Assembly (NCBI GenBank): GCA_022842785.1
Contig: JALHOW010000002.1
Coordinates: 310,001 to 374,000 of the forward strand
DNA: 64,000 bases
DNA from: Hyphomicrobiaceae bacterium
Lineage (GTDB): Bacteria; Pseudomonadota; Alphaproteobacteria; Rhizobiales; Hyphomicrobiaceae
Reading direction: 5' to 3'
Below are positions 54,601 through 63,187 of this stretch, piece after piece. Both the position numbers and the translations under genes were made by a program. Positions within the stretch are counted from its first letter, which is position 1. Every line of letters starts with the position of its first letter. The notes under the pieces were generated by a model. The model did not search any database, was not told the origin of the DNA, and worked only from the letters and a program-made list of their open reading frames with translations.

Positions 54601-54780
54601 CAGAACGCCATCGGCACCGGCGTTCTCGGCGGCATGATCTCGGCGACGATCCTCGCAATCTTCTTCGTGCCGGTCTTCTACGTAGTCGTCATGCGCTGGC
54701 TTGGCCCACGCGAGGAGACGGTGCCGGCGACAGAAACAGTTGCAGGAGAGGACGCACCTCCTCCCCCGCCGCAGCCATAG
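51622..54780 (+). CDS. RND multidrug efflux pump (HAE1/AcrB type)
   Basis: 1052 residues, beginning MPSFFINRPIFAWVVAIFIM. Twelve transmembrane helices in the usual two halves with large periplasmic loops. The proton-relay motif is GILVDDAIVVIENVERIM, with the paired Asp residues, and the Lys side is GLSAKNAILIVEFAKD. It exports hydrophobic drugs, solvents or lipids using the proton gradient. No outer-membrane TolC-type gene follows; the next gene is on the other strand, so a channel from elsewhere must serve. Confidence 0.96.
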   Translation: MPSFFINRPIFAWVVAIFIMIAGAIAIPLLPVSQYPTVAPPQISVQTNFPGASPEDMYQSVTRPIEEELNGVPGLIYFESTSDSSGRIQLTATFAPGTHVGEAQVEVQNRIRRVEPRLPQAVTQQGLRVEQAGTGFLLVVALRSTDGHTDAVGLGDYLNRNVMGEIRRIPGVGSATLFATQRSMRIWIDPDKMLGLRLTSNDILAAIRAQNAQVAAGAIGAQPNPITQQISATVLVQGQLTSIEQFGSIVLRANPDGSSVRLRDVARIEIGGESYAFSTRLNRQPTAAIGVQLSPTGNALATSNAIHAKMNELARFFPPGIEYSIPYDTSPFVRVSIEKVMYTLVEAMILVFLVMFLFLQSFRYTIIPTIVVPIALLGACAVMFAAGFSINVLTMFAMVLAIGILVDDAIVVIENVERIMAEEGLPPREATQKAMGQITGAIIGITLVLTAVFVPMAFFPGAVGIIYQQFSLTMVVSILFSGFLALSLTPALCATFLKPIPKGHHEEKRGFFGWFNRGFNRTSHGYSGAVSKIVRRPGRFMVIYLALLIGLGWAYVRLPTAFLPNEDQGYLIVDIQTPPEASANRTLEVVKQIEDIFLAEKGVSRIFAISGFSFSGAGQNAALAFVPLKDWSERGPEDSAQAIANRANGKLMQLRDAMTFALSPPPIQGLGTTSGFSFRLQDRGGVGQAQLAAARDQLLAAARQSQILRGVRVEGLPDAAQVTLIIDREKANTFGVTFAEINATISANLGSSYVNDFPNAGRMQRVTVQAEESQRMQTSDLLKMNVRNSAGGMVPISAFSRIEWSKGPSQVVGYNGYPSVRIGGEAAPGRSSGEAIAEMQRLADALPPGFGYEWTGQSLQEIQSGSQAPYLIGLSILFVFLLLAALYESWSIPLSVMLVVPLGIIGSVLAVTLRGMPNDVYFMVGLITIIGLSAKNAILIVEFAKDLHAEGKSVLEATIEAAHLRFRPILMTSLAFTLGVVPLARATGASAASQNAIGTGVLGGMISATILAIFFVPVFYVVVMRWLGPREETVPATETVAGEDAPPPPPQP

Positions 54781-54809
54781 GCGCTGCTTTTGTCAGGAAC
54801 GTCCCGCGG

Positions 54810-55886
54810 CTACTCGGCAGCCTTCGCCGGCGGCCGCAGCTGCGGGATGACTTCCTGCGCGAACAGCTCCAGGGACGACTTGGCCTTGTCGCTTCCGTAC
54901 CAGGGCGGATAGTGCAGCATCAGCGAGGTGAGGCCGGTCTTCGACCTGAGTTCCTCAATGCGGGCGAGGACCGTCTTTGGCGATCCATGAATGATCGTCG
55001 AGCGCGCCAGCGTGTCGTAGTTCAGAGCATCGGTGATTGAATCCTTGCCCTGTGAAACTTGGCCGAGGTACCCGGATTGGTGCCCTCCCGAGAAATGTCG
55101 CAGATGCTTGAGGATGCCTTCCTCGCTATCCTTCTTCGCCTGCGCATCACTCTCGGCGACGTAAACCCAGCGCGCGATATCGACCTGACCAAACCCCGGA
55201 TTATTCTGCGAGACTTTGTCGGCCTGATCCAGGTTGGCGCGGTAATGCGCAGTCTGCTTCTGGAGCGTGTCGAACGGCGTCAGAGTTGAGAGCATGAGGC
55301 CGAAGCCGAGCTTTCCTGCGGCACCGATCGAGCGATCCGTACCACCGGCAAGAAAGAGCGGCGGGTGGGGCTTCTGCACGGGCTGTGGCAGCAGCTCGTA
55401 GTCACCGTCGACGATAGCCGTGAAGTATTTGCCCCGGCGATCGGTCTTGCCGGTGCGGAAGAGATCCAGCATCAGCGCCAGCGCTTCGTCCTGCATGTCG
55501 CGGCGCGCCTCGAAGTCGAGACCGAACCCGTCGAACTCGTACTTGCGATACCCCGACCCGAGCCCCAGCGCGACGCGCCCGCCACTCAGGATGTCCACGA
55601 AATTGGCGTTCTCGACGACGCGTACGGGATTGGCGAGCGGCAGTGTGACAACCGCCATGCCAAGGCGGATCCGCTTCGTCAGCGCGGCGAGATGCGCGGC
55701 GTAGACCCACACGTCCGGCATGATGCCGTATTCGGTCGAGAAATGATGCTCGGCGAGCCACGCATAGTCGAAGCCGAGGCGATCGGCCGTGATGATCTCG
55801 TCGGTGACTCGAGCATGGACGGCTTGATGCGGATAGGGCTCACGATCCTTGTGCGGGTGGGAAGTGAACAGGATCCCAAATTCCAT
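54810..55886 (-). CDS. LLM-class flavin-dependent oxidoreductase (luciferase-like)
   Basis: 358 residues from the ATG at 55886. Bacterial-luciferase-like blocks: MEFGILFTSH, DYAWLAEHHFSTEYG, IRLGMAVVTLPLANPVRVVE, LSGGRVALGLGSGYRKYEF and IIHGSPKTVLARIEEL. It uses reduced FMN from a partner reductase to oxidise an organic substrate that is unknown. No flavin reductase adjoins it. Confidence 0.9.
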   Translation of the reverse strand: MEFGILFTSHPHKDREPYPHQAVHARVTDEIITADRLGFDYAWLAEHHFSTEYGIMPDVWVYAAHLAALTKRIRLGMAVVTLPLANPVRVVENANFVDILSGGRVALGLGSGYRKYEFDGFGLDFEARRDMQDEALALMLDLFRTGKTDRRGKYFTAIVDGDYELLPQPVQKPHPPLFLAGGTDRSIGAAGKLGFGLMLSTLTPFDTLQKQTAHYRANLDQADKVSQNNPGFGQVDIARWVYVAESDAQAKKDSEEGILKHLRHFSGGHQSGYLGQVSQGKDSITDALNYDTLARSTIIHGSPKTVLARIEELRSKTGLTSLMLHYPPWYGSDKAKSSLELFAQEVIPQLRPPAKAAE

Positions 55887-56038
55887 TCGTGCGTTCCTCG
55901 CTGCGTTTTGTCTGTTCTCAGCGCATCTCTCGTCTACGCATTGGAACAGTGCCATCATCCCACGCAGCATTCCAGCGAGGGCGGCAGCTAGCAGCCATGC
56001 CGCACTTGGGTAGCGGAGGACGTTCGCACGACGTTGGA

Positions 56039-56839
56039 TCAGACGGTGTCGATGTGGCGCGCGATGGCGTCCGCAACTTCGGCCGCATGCGTTGCTATCA
56101 TGAAGTGAGCAGCGCCTGCGATCGTCATGCGTCGAGATCGGGGAATGCGATCGGCGAGCAGCTCGTTGGCGCGCTGCACGGCCTGCGGGCTCGCGCCGCC
56201 CCAGAATACCAGCGTCGGAATATCGATCGCGGCAATCTGCTCGACGCTTTCCGGAAAAGCGTAACCGCAGGCCCAGTCCATTATGTTGACGTGCGTGGTC
56301 TCCACCGCGTAGGCGCGCAGGCGCGGCGGCCAGGAGGCGAAAGTGCCCGCGCCGCCATAGAAGTCGATCATTTCAGCAACGGCCTCCGCCTCACCGCGCT
56401 CGAAAGCGGAAAAATAGACCTCCGTCATCCGACGAAAGCACGCGTAGTGCGCGGCCTCACCCAGATGATGCAGAAGCTGCGCCATCGGCGCTTCCACGAT
56501 GCTGAGGCTGGCGACGGGAACGCGCTTGCGCAATGCCGTCGCCAGCGCCACCGACCCGCCGAATGAATGCCCGACGAGATGGACCGGCCCTCCTGCTCGT
56601 CGAACAACTGCCTCGATCACGTCGATCTCGGGCCCGATGGTGGGCGCCTGCAGGTCGCGCCGCTCCGCGGTGCCACCATAGCCAAGCAGGCTCGTCGTCA
56701 CGCAGCGGAAACGCCCGTTCCATGCGGCCATCATAGGCCGGAAGGCAGCACCCGTGCTGCACGAGCCCGGCACCAGCACCACCGTGGGGCCAGCGCCGGT
56801 CTCCTCGTAGTCGATGCGCCCGCGCGGATCGTCGATCAT
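56039..56839 (-). CDS. Alpha/beta hydrolase
   Basis: 266 residues. Oxyanion region TVVLVPGSCSTG, nucleophile elbow GHSFGGSV with the catalytic Ser, acid Asp in the AAIDIPTLVFWGG area, and C-terminal His in GAAHFM. The lid region around residues 120-180 is short. Substrates of such proteins range from esters to epoxides and lactones; none is implied here. It lies 31 bases after the cysteine synthase gene in the same direction. Confidence 0.88.
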   Translation of the reverse strand: MIDDPRGRIDYEETGAGPTVVLVPGSCSTGAAFRPMMAAWNGRFRCVTTSLLGYGGTAERRDLQAPTIGPEIDVIEAVVRRAGGPVHLVGHSFGGSVALATALRKRVPVASLSIVEAPMAQLLHHLGEAAHYACFRRMTEVYFSAFERGEAEAVAEMIDFYGGAGTFASWPPRLRAYAVETTHVNIMDWACGYAFPESVEQIAAIDIPTLVFWGGASPQAVQRANELLADRIPRSRRMTIAGAAHFMIATHAAEVADAIARHIDTV

Positions 56840-56869
56840 CGTCGTTCCTCCGCGCGGGTGCTCCGATTC

Positions 56870-57916
56870 TCAGGCGGGGAACTGCGCGCTCGGTGTCGAG
56901 CGGGAGATCGCGACCTCATCGGCCGTCATATCCGCCGGCACTTCGGCGAACAGCGGCGTGCTGAGATAGCGCTCACCCGTATCCGGCAGCATGCATAGGA
57001 TCGTCGAGCCCTTCGGAGCCTCCGCCGCGACACGCAGCGCGCCCGCGAAGGTCGCGCCCGCCGTGATGCCGACGAAGATGCCCTCCTTCTGCGCAAGTTC
57101 CATGCTCATCTTCAAGCCGTCGGGTCCCGGAATGCGGATGATGCGATCGATCACCTTCATATCGATAACATCAGCCGTAAGTTTCGGAATGAAATCCGGC
57201 GTCCAGCCCTGCATGGGATGCGGCTTGAAGGCCGGATGCGGTGCGGCCGCCGAGCCGTCGGCATTGCGCTCCTGTGCAATACCACTCGTCAGGAGCGATG
57301 CGTCCTCCGGCTCACAAACTATTACCTTCGTATTCGGCATTTCCTTCGCCAGGACGCGCGACACACCCTTCAGCGTGCCGCCCGTGCCGTAACCCGTCAC
57401 CCAGTAGTCGAGCTTGTCGCCCTTGAAATCATCAACGATCTCGCGCGCCGTCGTGCGTGAGTGCATGTCGGCATTGGCCTCATTCTCGAACTGGCGCGTG
57501 AGGAACCAGCCATGCGTCTTTGCGAGTTCGACGGCTTTGGTCACCATCGCCACCGCGCGTCCAGTAGACGGCGTCAGTACGACCTTGGCGCCAAGGAAGC
57601 GCATGAGCCGACGCCGCTCGACACTGAACTGCTCGGCCATCGTCACGACGAGCGGATAGCACTTCTGCGCACACACCATGGCGAGACCGATGCCGGTATT
57701 GCCACTCGTCGCCTCGATGACGGTCTGGCCCGGCTTGAGCTCACCAGATTTCTCCGCAGCCTCGATCACGCCAAGCGCAAGGCGATCTTTCACCGATCCG
57801 AGCGGATTGAAGGCCTCGATCTTCACGTAGAGATTCACGCCCGCGGGTGCGAGGCGATTGATGCGCACGACCGGCGTGTTGCCGACTGTTCCGAGGATGC
57901 TTTCGAAGCGGGCCAT
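56870..57916 (-). CDS. cysK: Cysteine synthase (O-acetylserine sulfhydrylase)
   Basis: 348 residues, somewhat longer than the usual 310-325. PLP-binding Lys43 is in NPLGSVKDRLALG, the substrate-binding loop is EATSGNTGIGLAM, and the phosphate loop is GTGGTLKGVSRVL. It makes L-cysteine from O-acetylserine and sulfide in the cytoplasm. The extra C-terminal residues (after PLFAEVPADMTADEV) are not part of the core. CysK and CysM cannot be separated by motif alone. Confidence 0.93.
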   Translation of the reverse strand: MARFESILGTVGNTPVVRINRLAPAGVNLYVKIEAFNPLGSVKDRLALGVIEAAEKSGELKPGQTVIEATSGNTGIGLAMVCAQKCYPLVVTMAEQFSVERRRLMRFLGAKVVLTPSTGRAVAMVTKAVELAKTHGWFLTRQFENEANADMHSRTTAREIVDDFKGDKLDYWVTGYGTGGTLKGVSRVLAKEMPNTKVIVCEPEDASLLTSGIAQERNADGSAAAPHPAFKPHPMQGWTPDFIPKLTADVIDMKVIDRIIRIPGPDGLKMSMELAQKEGIFVGITAGATFAGALRVAAEAPKGSTILCMLPDTGERYLSTPLFAEVPADMTADEVAISRSTPSAQFPA

Positions 57917-58028
57917 GGGTGTCTCCTAAATTGCTCAAGCGTTCTCTAGTGGATGCATTGGGCGCAGTCCCGTGCGATCAAGCTATCATCGCCATTGTAT
58001 TTCCGACATGACCGGAAAGCATGATCGA

Positions 58029-58064
58029 TAAAGATACCGGCCCGCCGCATGGAGGACGGGCCGG
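58029..58064 (-). terminator. Terminator hairpin of the cupin gene
   Basis: On the minus strand CCGGCCCG (58057-58064 complement) pairs with CGGGCCGG, an eight-base-pair stem, followed by TATCTTTATC. It begins 17 bases after the cupin stop codon. Confidence 0.5.
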
Positions 58065-58081
58065 CACCTGCTCATGACCCC

Positions 58082-58555
58082 TCATTTCTTGCGTGGGTCA
58101 TCCGCCGGGTTCACGTAGGTAACGCCCCACGGCCCGACGCTATGGATCTGGACGATCGTCTCTTCGGCCGTCCACGCGAAGTGCTGAGTGCCCGGCTGCA
58201 TGATGGCGAAAGCGCCTGGGGTCAGCGGTTTGGTCTTTCCCATGTCGAGCTTGTCGCCGGTCCCCATGTTGAACGTGCCGGAGAGCACGGTGACATGCTC
58301 GATGACGGGATGCGTGTGCGCAGGCAGGCGGTAGTTCGCGGGAAACTTGATCCGTGCCGTGATCGGACCAGCCCTGTCGAGCGGGCCTTCAAGCACCGAG
58401 ATCTGCGCTCCCGCAGGCAGTGACGGCACGGGGCCCCATTTAATTTCGTCCGGCACCACCATGACGTGGTCGGCATGGTGCTGCGCCATGGCTGCCAGAA
58501 CGAACGTTACCGACATCAGGCCGGCGAGCATAAGCGTGCGCAATGCGAATCTCAT
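58082..58555 (-). CDS. Exported cupin-domain protein
   Basis: 157 residues with a signal peptide (residues 1-25, MLAGLMSVTFVLAAMA core, ending near AQHHADH). The single cupin shows RLPAHTHPVIEHVTVLSGTF with His, His and His/Glu metal ligands, and GAFAIMQPGTQHFAWT. The mature start is His-rich. It is 48 bases downstream of the methyltransferase gene on the same strand, so both are likely under the divergent SARP-type regulator at 59563. Confidence 0.85.
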   Translation of the reverse strand: MRFALRTLMLAGLMSVTFVLAAMAQHHADHVMVVPDEIKWGPVPSLPAGAQISVLEGPLDRAGPITARIKFPANYRLPAHTHPVIEHVTVLSGTFNMGTGDKLDMGKTKPLTPGAFAIMQPGTQHFAWTAEETIVQIHSVGPWGVTYVNPADDPRKK

Positions 58556-58603
58556 TGATGTTTCCTCCCATCGTTCAGAATGGCGATTGTCGAGCTTCCG
58601 AAA

Positions 58604-59452
58604 TCAGCGCTTGGTAATGACGATCTCGAGGTATTCACTGGGGACCACCATCGTGCTGTCACCGGAGCGGTTGAAGCGCGCGATCAGGGCCAGGAGATCG
58701 GCCTGAAGAGCAGCCTGCTTCGGCGGCTCGAGAGCATCGAATGCCTTCAGCATCGGTCCGTAGAAGGTCCTGAAGACGTCGAGGCAGTGCATCGGCGAGC
58801 TGTACCGGAAGGTAAATGCGCGCGGCTCGGCCTTGATCGATGCAGCCCCCGACCCGAACAGCTCGGCGAGACGCTCGCGCTTGCCCCAGAGTGCCGGAGA
58901 CTTCACGCCCGCTGGCGGCGGCAGGTGCTGGCCGATCGTTTTGAAGAGCTGGCCGATGTAGCCCTCGGGCGTCCAGTTGGCGAGGCCGATCTTTCCGCCC
59001 GGTCGGCAAACGCGCATCATCTCGGACGCGGCCTTCTCCTGGTCCGGCGTGAACATCACACCGAACGTCGAGACGACGACGTCGAACGTGTTGTCGGCGA
59101 AGGGAAGCGCCTCGGCGTCGGCTTCCTGGAATGTGATCTTGAGCCGATCGGCGGCAGCACGCTGGCGACCGCGCTCGAGCAGGGCCGGCACGTAATCCGT
59201 CGAGGTTACCGCACACCAGCGGCGGGCGGCAGCCAGCGATACGTTACCGTTGCCTGCGGCAACGTCGAGCACCGTCTGGCCGGCGCGAATGTCGAGCGCC
59301 TCGCACAGATCCTCGCCGACGATCTGCAAAGTTGTCCCAACAACAGCATAGTCGCCGGATGACCAGGCGCCCTGCTGGCGGGTCTTGACCGCGCCGAGAT
59401 CGGGCTGGCCCGCACCAGAATTTTGACTGACCGCAGAAGGAGATGTATTCAT
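58604..59452 (-). CDS. Class I SAM-dependent methyltransferase (UbiE/Methyltransf_11 type)
   Basis: 282 residues from the ATG at 59452, with GGAG upstream; the longer frame is not protein-like. SAM motif I is TVLDVAAGNGNVSLAA, motif II region is FDVVVSTFGVMFTPDQEKA, and motif III GGKIGLANWTPEG. It methylates a small molecule of unknown identity. The gene is divergent from the SARP-type regulator and 48 bases before an exported cupin. Confidence 0.9.
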   Translation of the reverse strand: MNTSPSAVSQNSGAGQPDLGAVKTRQQGAWSSGDYAVVGTTLQIVGEDLCEALDIRAGQTVLDVAAGNGNVSLAAARRWCAVTSTDYVPALLERGRQRAAADRLKITFQEADAEALPFADNTFDVVVSTFGVMFTPDQEKAASEMMRVCRPGGKIGLANWTPEGYIGQLFKTIGQHLPPPAGVKSPALWGKRERLAELFGSGAASIKAEPRAFTFRYSSPMHCLDVFRTFYGPMLKAFDALEPPKQAALQADLLALIARFNRSGDSTMVVPSEYLEIVITKR

Positions 59453-59562
59453 AGCCCACTCCATTTTGGTTGATCGAACGAGGCGTTTGCCTGTCCCTTC
59501 GCGCCGTCCTTGCACCGGACGCCTTCGTGCCCGGCGGCTGATTTCAGAGATAGAGCTCGAGC

Positions 59563-61605
59563 GTGGGAAGCAGCGTGGAAAATGGCGTGGAAACGCGCGG
59601 GGCTGCCTCCGGGGAGCTCGACGTGCGCCTCCTCGGCCCGATGGCGGTCCACAAAAGTGGCGTCGCCCTCCCGCTACCCTCGTCGCGCAAGGTTCGTGCG
59701 CTCCTTGCATACCTCGCCATGGCATCCCAGCCCGTGCTGCGCAGCCGGCTGTGCGAGCTTCTGTGGGATGTTCCCAATGATCCGCGCGGCGAGCTGCGTT
59801 GGTGCCTGAGCAAGCTCCGACGCCTCGTCGACACGCCCGCACGGCGACGCGTGGAGACCACGGGCGACACCATCCGGCTCGACCTCACCGACTGCTTTGT
59901 CGACGTCCTAGAGATCGCCCGCGCAACTCAGGCCGGTGTCGAGACACTGGATGCATCGAAGCTCGCCGCCCTGTCAGCCTTGTTCGCCGGCGAGGTTGTC
60001 GATGGCCTGGAGATGGACCGCAATCCGCACTTCAATGCGTGGCTGACGGCTGAGCGGCGACGCTTCCGCGCTCGTCACGCGGCCGTGCTCGAACACCTCG
60101 CGCGGCGCGCGCCGGAGCAGGACGCACTCACTCATCTCGAAAAGTGGCTCGAACTCGCGCCCTTCGACCAGAGCGTTCACGAGCTGATGCTGCGCGCACT
60201 CGTCCAGCGTAACCGTATTCCCGATGCGGAGATGCACCTAGCGACGGCCGTGCGGCTCTTCGAGTCGGAAGGCCTCGATGCCGCGCCACTCCGCCACGCA
60301 TGGCGCACCGCACGAGCGCAGCCGGCAGAGGCGCTGCCACCACAGACGGCCGCGCATCCATTGCAGATCGTGACCGCGCGCGGGGCACCGGCGAGCAACG
60401 AAGCCGATCCAATCGCACCGCCCGCTCTTCGCCGCGCGTCGATCGCCATCATGCCGTTTACCGACCGTTCCGGACCGTCCGGCACCTACGCCAGCGGTCT
60501 CGTTTACGACGTCATCACGCGCCTCGCGAAACTGCGCAGCATCTTCGTCATCGCCCAGGGCACGGTGTTTGCGCTACACGAGCGCGGCATCGGTCCCGAA
60601 GCGGCTGCCCGCACACTGAATGTCGACTACATCGTCACCGGATCCGTCCAACTCGAAGGCCCCAGTATTGCTGTCGCCGTGGAGCTTGCGGAGACGCGCA
60701 CAGCGCGGATCGTGTGGTCCGAAGTCTTCACGCACAGGCTCGACGATGCGTTCGTTACCTTCGACGAGATCGGCAACCGCATCGTTGCCTCGATCGCCAG
60801 CGAGGTCGAGGCCACCGAGCGCAACCGCGCCATCTTGAAGCCACCCACGTCACTCGATGCCTGGGAAGCGCATCACCGCGGCCTCTGGCACATGTACCGC
60901 TTCAACAAAGGAGACAACGAGCAGGCCCGGCACTTCTTCGATATGGCTGTGCGCCTCGATCCGACATTCGCGCGCGCCTACGCCGGTCTCTCGTTCACGC
61001 ACTGGCAGAATGCCTTCCAAGGCTGGGCGCCGCGCGACCTCGAAACCGATCTCGCTTTCGACGCGGCGGGCAAGAGCCTTATGGCCGACGATCGCGACCC
61101 GGCGGCGCATTGGGCCATGGGCCGCGCGCTATGGCTGCGCAACCAGCACGCGCAGTCAGTCTCCGAGCTCGAGACGGCGGTCGATCTGAGCCCGAACTTT
61201 GCGCTCGGCCACTACACGCTTGCGTTCGTCAATGCGCAAACGGGAGATGCCAACGCCGCCATCGGCTACTCGGATCATTCACGAAATCTCAGTCCGTTCG
61301 ATCCGCTGCTGTTTGGCATGCTGGCTTCGCGCGCCATGGCGCTCGCGCGCCTCGGCCGTTTCGAGGAAGCGGCACAATGGGCTACCAAAGCCGCCGCGCG
61401 ACCCAATGCCCATCCCCATATTCTGGGCATCGCGGCGTACAGCCTGGCACTGACGGATCGCCTGGAGGAGGCGCAGACCTACGCGGCGGCCATTCGCAAA
61501 ACGCGCCCCGAATACAGCATCACCGACTTCTTCAATGCCTTCAGGTTCGATGAAGCCGGTGCCGCGCTATTCCGGAAGGGCGCCAAGCGCCTCGATATGG
61601 CCTGA
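59563..61605 (+). CDS. SARP-type transcriptional activator with TolB-like and TPR domains
   Basis: 680 residues from a GTG at 59563; nearby GTGs at 59575 and 59587 are alternatives. Residues 18-105 form an OmpR-like winged helix (LDVRLLGPMAVHK, KVRALLAYLAMA, GELRWCLSKLRRLV), 106-250 the bacterial transcriptional activation domain, 285-410 a TolB-N-like module (SIAIMPFTDRSGPSGTYASG, VDYIVTGSVQLEG) and 430-650 TPR repeats. CadC/AfsR-like one-component regulators of this design respond to an unknown signal. It is divergent from the methyltransferase and cupin genes, its likely targets. Confidence 0.9.
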   Translation: MGSSVENGVETRGAASGELDVRLLGPMAVHKSGVALPLPSSRKVRALLAYLAMASQPVLRSRLCELLWDVPNDPRGELRWCLSKLRRLVDTPARRRVETTGDTIRLDLTDCFVDVLEIARATQAGVETLDASKLAALSALFAGEVVDGLEMDRNPHFNAWLTAERRRFRARHAAVLEHLARRAPEQDALTHLEKWLELAPFDQSVHELMLRALVQRNRIPDAEMHLATAVRLFESEGLDAAPLRHAWRTARAQPAEALPPQTAAHPLQIVTARGAPASNEADPIAPPALRRASIAIMPFTDRSGPSGTYASGLVYDVITRLAKLRSIFVIAQGTVFALHERGIGPEAAARTLNVDYIVTGSVQLEGPSIAVAVELAETRTARIVWSEVFTHRLDDAFVTFDEIGNRIVASIASEVEATERNRAILKPPTSLDAWEAHHRGLWHMYRFNKGDNEQARHFFDMAVRLDPTFARAYAGLSFTHWQNAFQGWAPRDLETDLAFDAAGKSLMADDRDPAAHWAMGRALWLRNQHAQSVSELETAVDLSPNFALGHYTLAFVNAQTGDANAAIGYSDHSRNLSPFDPLLFGMLASRAMALARLGRFEEAAQWATKAAARPNAHPHILGIAAYSLALTDRLEEAQTYAAAIRKTRPEYSITDFFNAFRFDEAGAALFRKGAKRLDMA

Positions 61606-61739
61606 TACGCGCCGTCGAAACCGCAAAGCGGTGGCTCCTCGGGCCAAGTGGGCGCTATAGTCAGCAGGAATGACCGCCGGACGGCCGCGCGACCGTACCG
61701 GGGCTTATAAATCTGGACGCGCTGTCAGGAGGTTCGCCC

Positions 61740-62930
61740 ATGGCCGTTGCCGAAGCCGAAATCAAGAAGCCGATCCCGTTCGACACCGAGCACCTCGACA
61801 AGCTGATGGACGACGCCGGCATCGATGTGCTGGTCGCAACGTCGAAGCACAATGTGCAGTATCTGCTCGGGGGGTACCGCTTCTTCTTCTTCGACACCAT
61901 GGAAGCTGCCGGCACGACGCGCTACCTGCCCGCGATCGTGTATCAGAAGGGCAAACCCGAGAACGCCGCCTACGTCGGCTGCACCATGGAGAACTTCGAG
62001 CGCGAGCTCGGCAAATTCTGGCAGCCGACTCTGAAGCTCGGCACGACCGGCACTCAGGCGACGATGAGCGAAGTGGCCAGCCACATCGCCAAGCTCGGCC
62101 CAGTGCGCCGCATTGGCGTCGAGTCCGCTTTCCTGCCGGCCGATGGCGAAGCCGTCCTGCGCCGCAACGTCGCCAATGCGGACGTCGTGGACGCGGTATT
62201 CCCGCTCGAGCGGCTGCGCGCGAAGAAGACCCCGGAGGAGATCGCGTATCTGCGCCAAGCCTCGGAGCGCGTCGTCGATTCCATGCTGACGACATTCGCT
62301 AAGCATTGCGTCCCCGGCGCGACCAAGCTCGAGATCGTCGAAGCTCTGCGCCGCGAGGAGGTCAATCGCGGGCTCGTGTTCGACTACTGCCTGATGACCG
62401 CCGGCACGAGCCTGAACCGCGCGCCCTCGGAGCAGCGGCTCGCCACGGGCGACATCATCTCCATCGACTCCGGCGGCAACTACAAAGGCTACATCGGCGA
62501 TCTCTGCCGCATGGGCGTCGTCGGCGGCAAGGTGGACTCGGAGTACCAGGATCTGCTGGCCTTCGTCGAAGAAGTGCAGCAGGCTGTGCGCAAACCGATC
62601 CGGGCCGGCGCACGCGGTGGCGACATCGCCGACGTAGCCGAGCGCCTGCTCAATGCTTCGCCGCACCGCAAGTACACGCACTTCATGGCCCACGGCATGG
62701 GGCTCGTGACGCACGAAGCGCCGCGCCTGCAGGATCATGCGCGCATGTCCTACGAGGGCTATGACCGCGAACGCCCGCTGGAGGCCGGCTACGTCATCTC
62801 CATCGAAACGACGATCGGGCATCCAACGCGCGGCTTCGTGAAGCTCGAGGATACGATCCTCGTCACTGACAACGGCCACGAGGCGCTCGGCGATGGCGGC
62901 CGGGGTTACAACGCAGCCGGTGGCGGCTGA
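61740..62930 (+). CDS. M24-family (Xaa-Pro peptidase-like) metallohydrolase
   Basis: 396 residues. The N-terminal creatinase-like domain (1-165) is followed by a pita-bread catalytic domain with metal ligands Asp in IISIDSGG, Asp in YIGDLCR, His in FMAHGMG, Glu in ISIETTIG and Glu in VKLEDTILVT. All five ligands are present, so a dinuclear metalloenzyme is expected: aminopeptidase P, prolidase or a creatinase-like hydrolase. AGGAGG precedes the ATG. Confidence 0.92.
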   Translation: MAVAEAEIKKPIPFDTEHLDKLMDDAGIDVLVATSKHNVQYLLGGYRFFFFDTMEAAGTTRYLPAIVYQKGKPENAAYVGCTMENFERELGKFWQPTLKLGTTGTQATMSEVASHIAKLGPVRRIGVESAFLPADGEAVLRRNVANADVVDAVFPLERLRAKKTPEEIAYLRQASERVVDSMLTTFAKHCVPGATKLEIVEALRREEVNRGLVFDYCLMTAGTSLNRAPSEQRLATGDIISIDSGGNYKGYIGDLCRMGVVGGKVDSEYQDLLAFVEEVQQAVRKPIRAGARGGDIADVAERLLNASPHRKYTHFMAHGMGLVTHEAPRLQDHARMSYEGYDRERPLEAGYVISIETTIGHPTRGFVKLEDTILVTDNGHEALGDGGRGYNAAGGG

Positions 62931-62970
62931 CATCGACCGGCGAGGGTCGGCTCACAAGGAGAGTGAATAC

Positions 62971-63180
62971 ATGACCGACCCGCGCTTGATTGTTGGCGTC
63001 GCATCGAATGAGCGGCGCATGTTCGAGATCACGGTGCCGAACATCGGGAGAATAGTCTGCGAAGCCTCGACACGACTGCCGGGGCCTAGCTCCGGGCGTG
63101 AGGATGAGCGCAAAGCGCTGGCCAAGATCAACGGGCAGCAGCTCAGTGAGGCGCTCGCCAAAGCGATCGAGGATTACTGA
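62971..63180 (+). CDS. Small hypothetical protein
   Basis: 69 residues from the ATG at 62971 with AAGGAGAG upstream. The sequence (LIVGVASNERRMFEITVPNI, then ALAKINGQQLSEALAKAIED) is protein-like and soluble, without a known domain. It lies 40 bases after the M24 peptidase gene and is probably co-transcribed. Confidence 0.65.
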   Translation: MTDPRLIVGVASNERRMFEITVPNIGRIVCEASTRLPGPSSGREDERKALAKINGQQLSEALAKAIEDY

Positions 63181-63187
63181 CGGCGCC

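Noticed and set aside
60300-61553. Second plus-strand frame of 417 codons within the SARP regulator
   Set aside because: Arg/Ala-rich out-of-frame reading of the regulator gene.
61725-62933. Minus-strand frame of 402 codons opposite the M24 peptidase
   Set aside because: Antisense shadow without motifs; the M24 metal ligands are complete on the plus strand.
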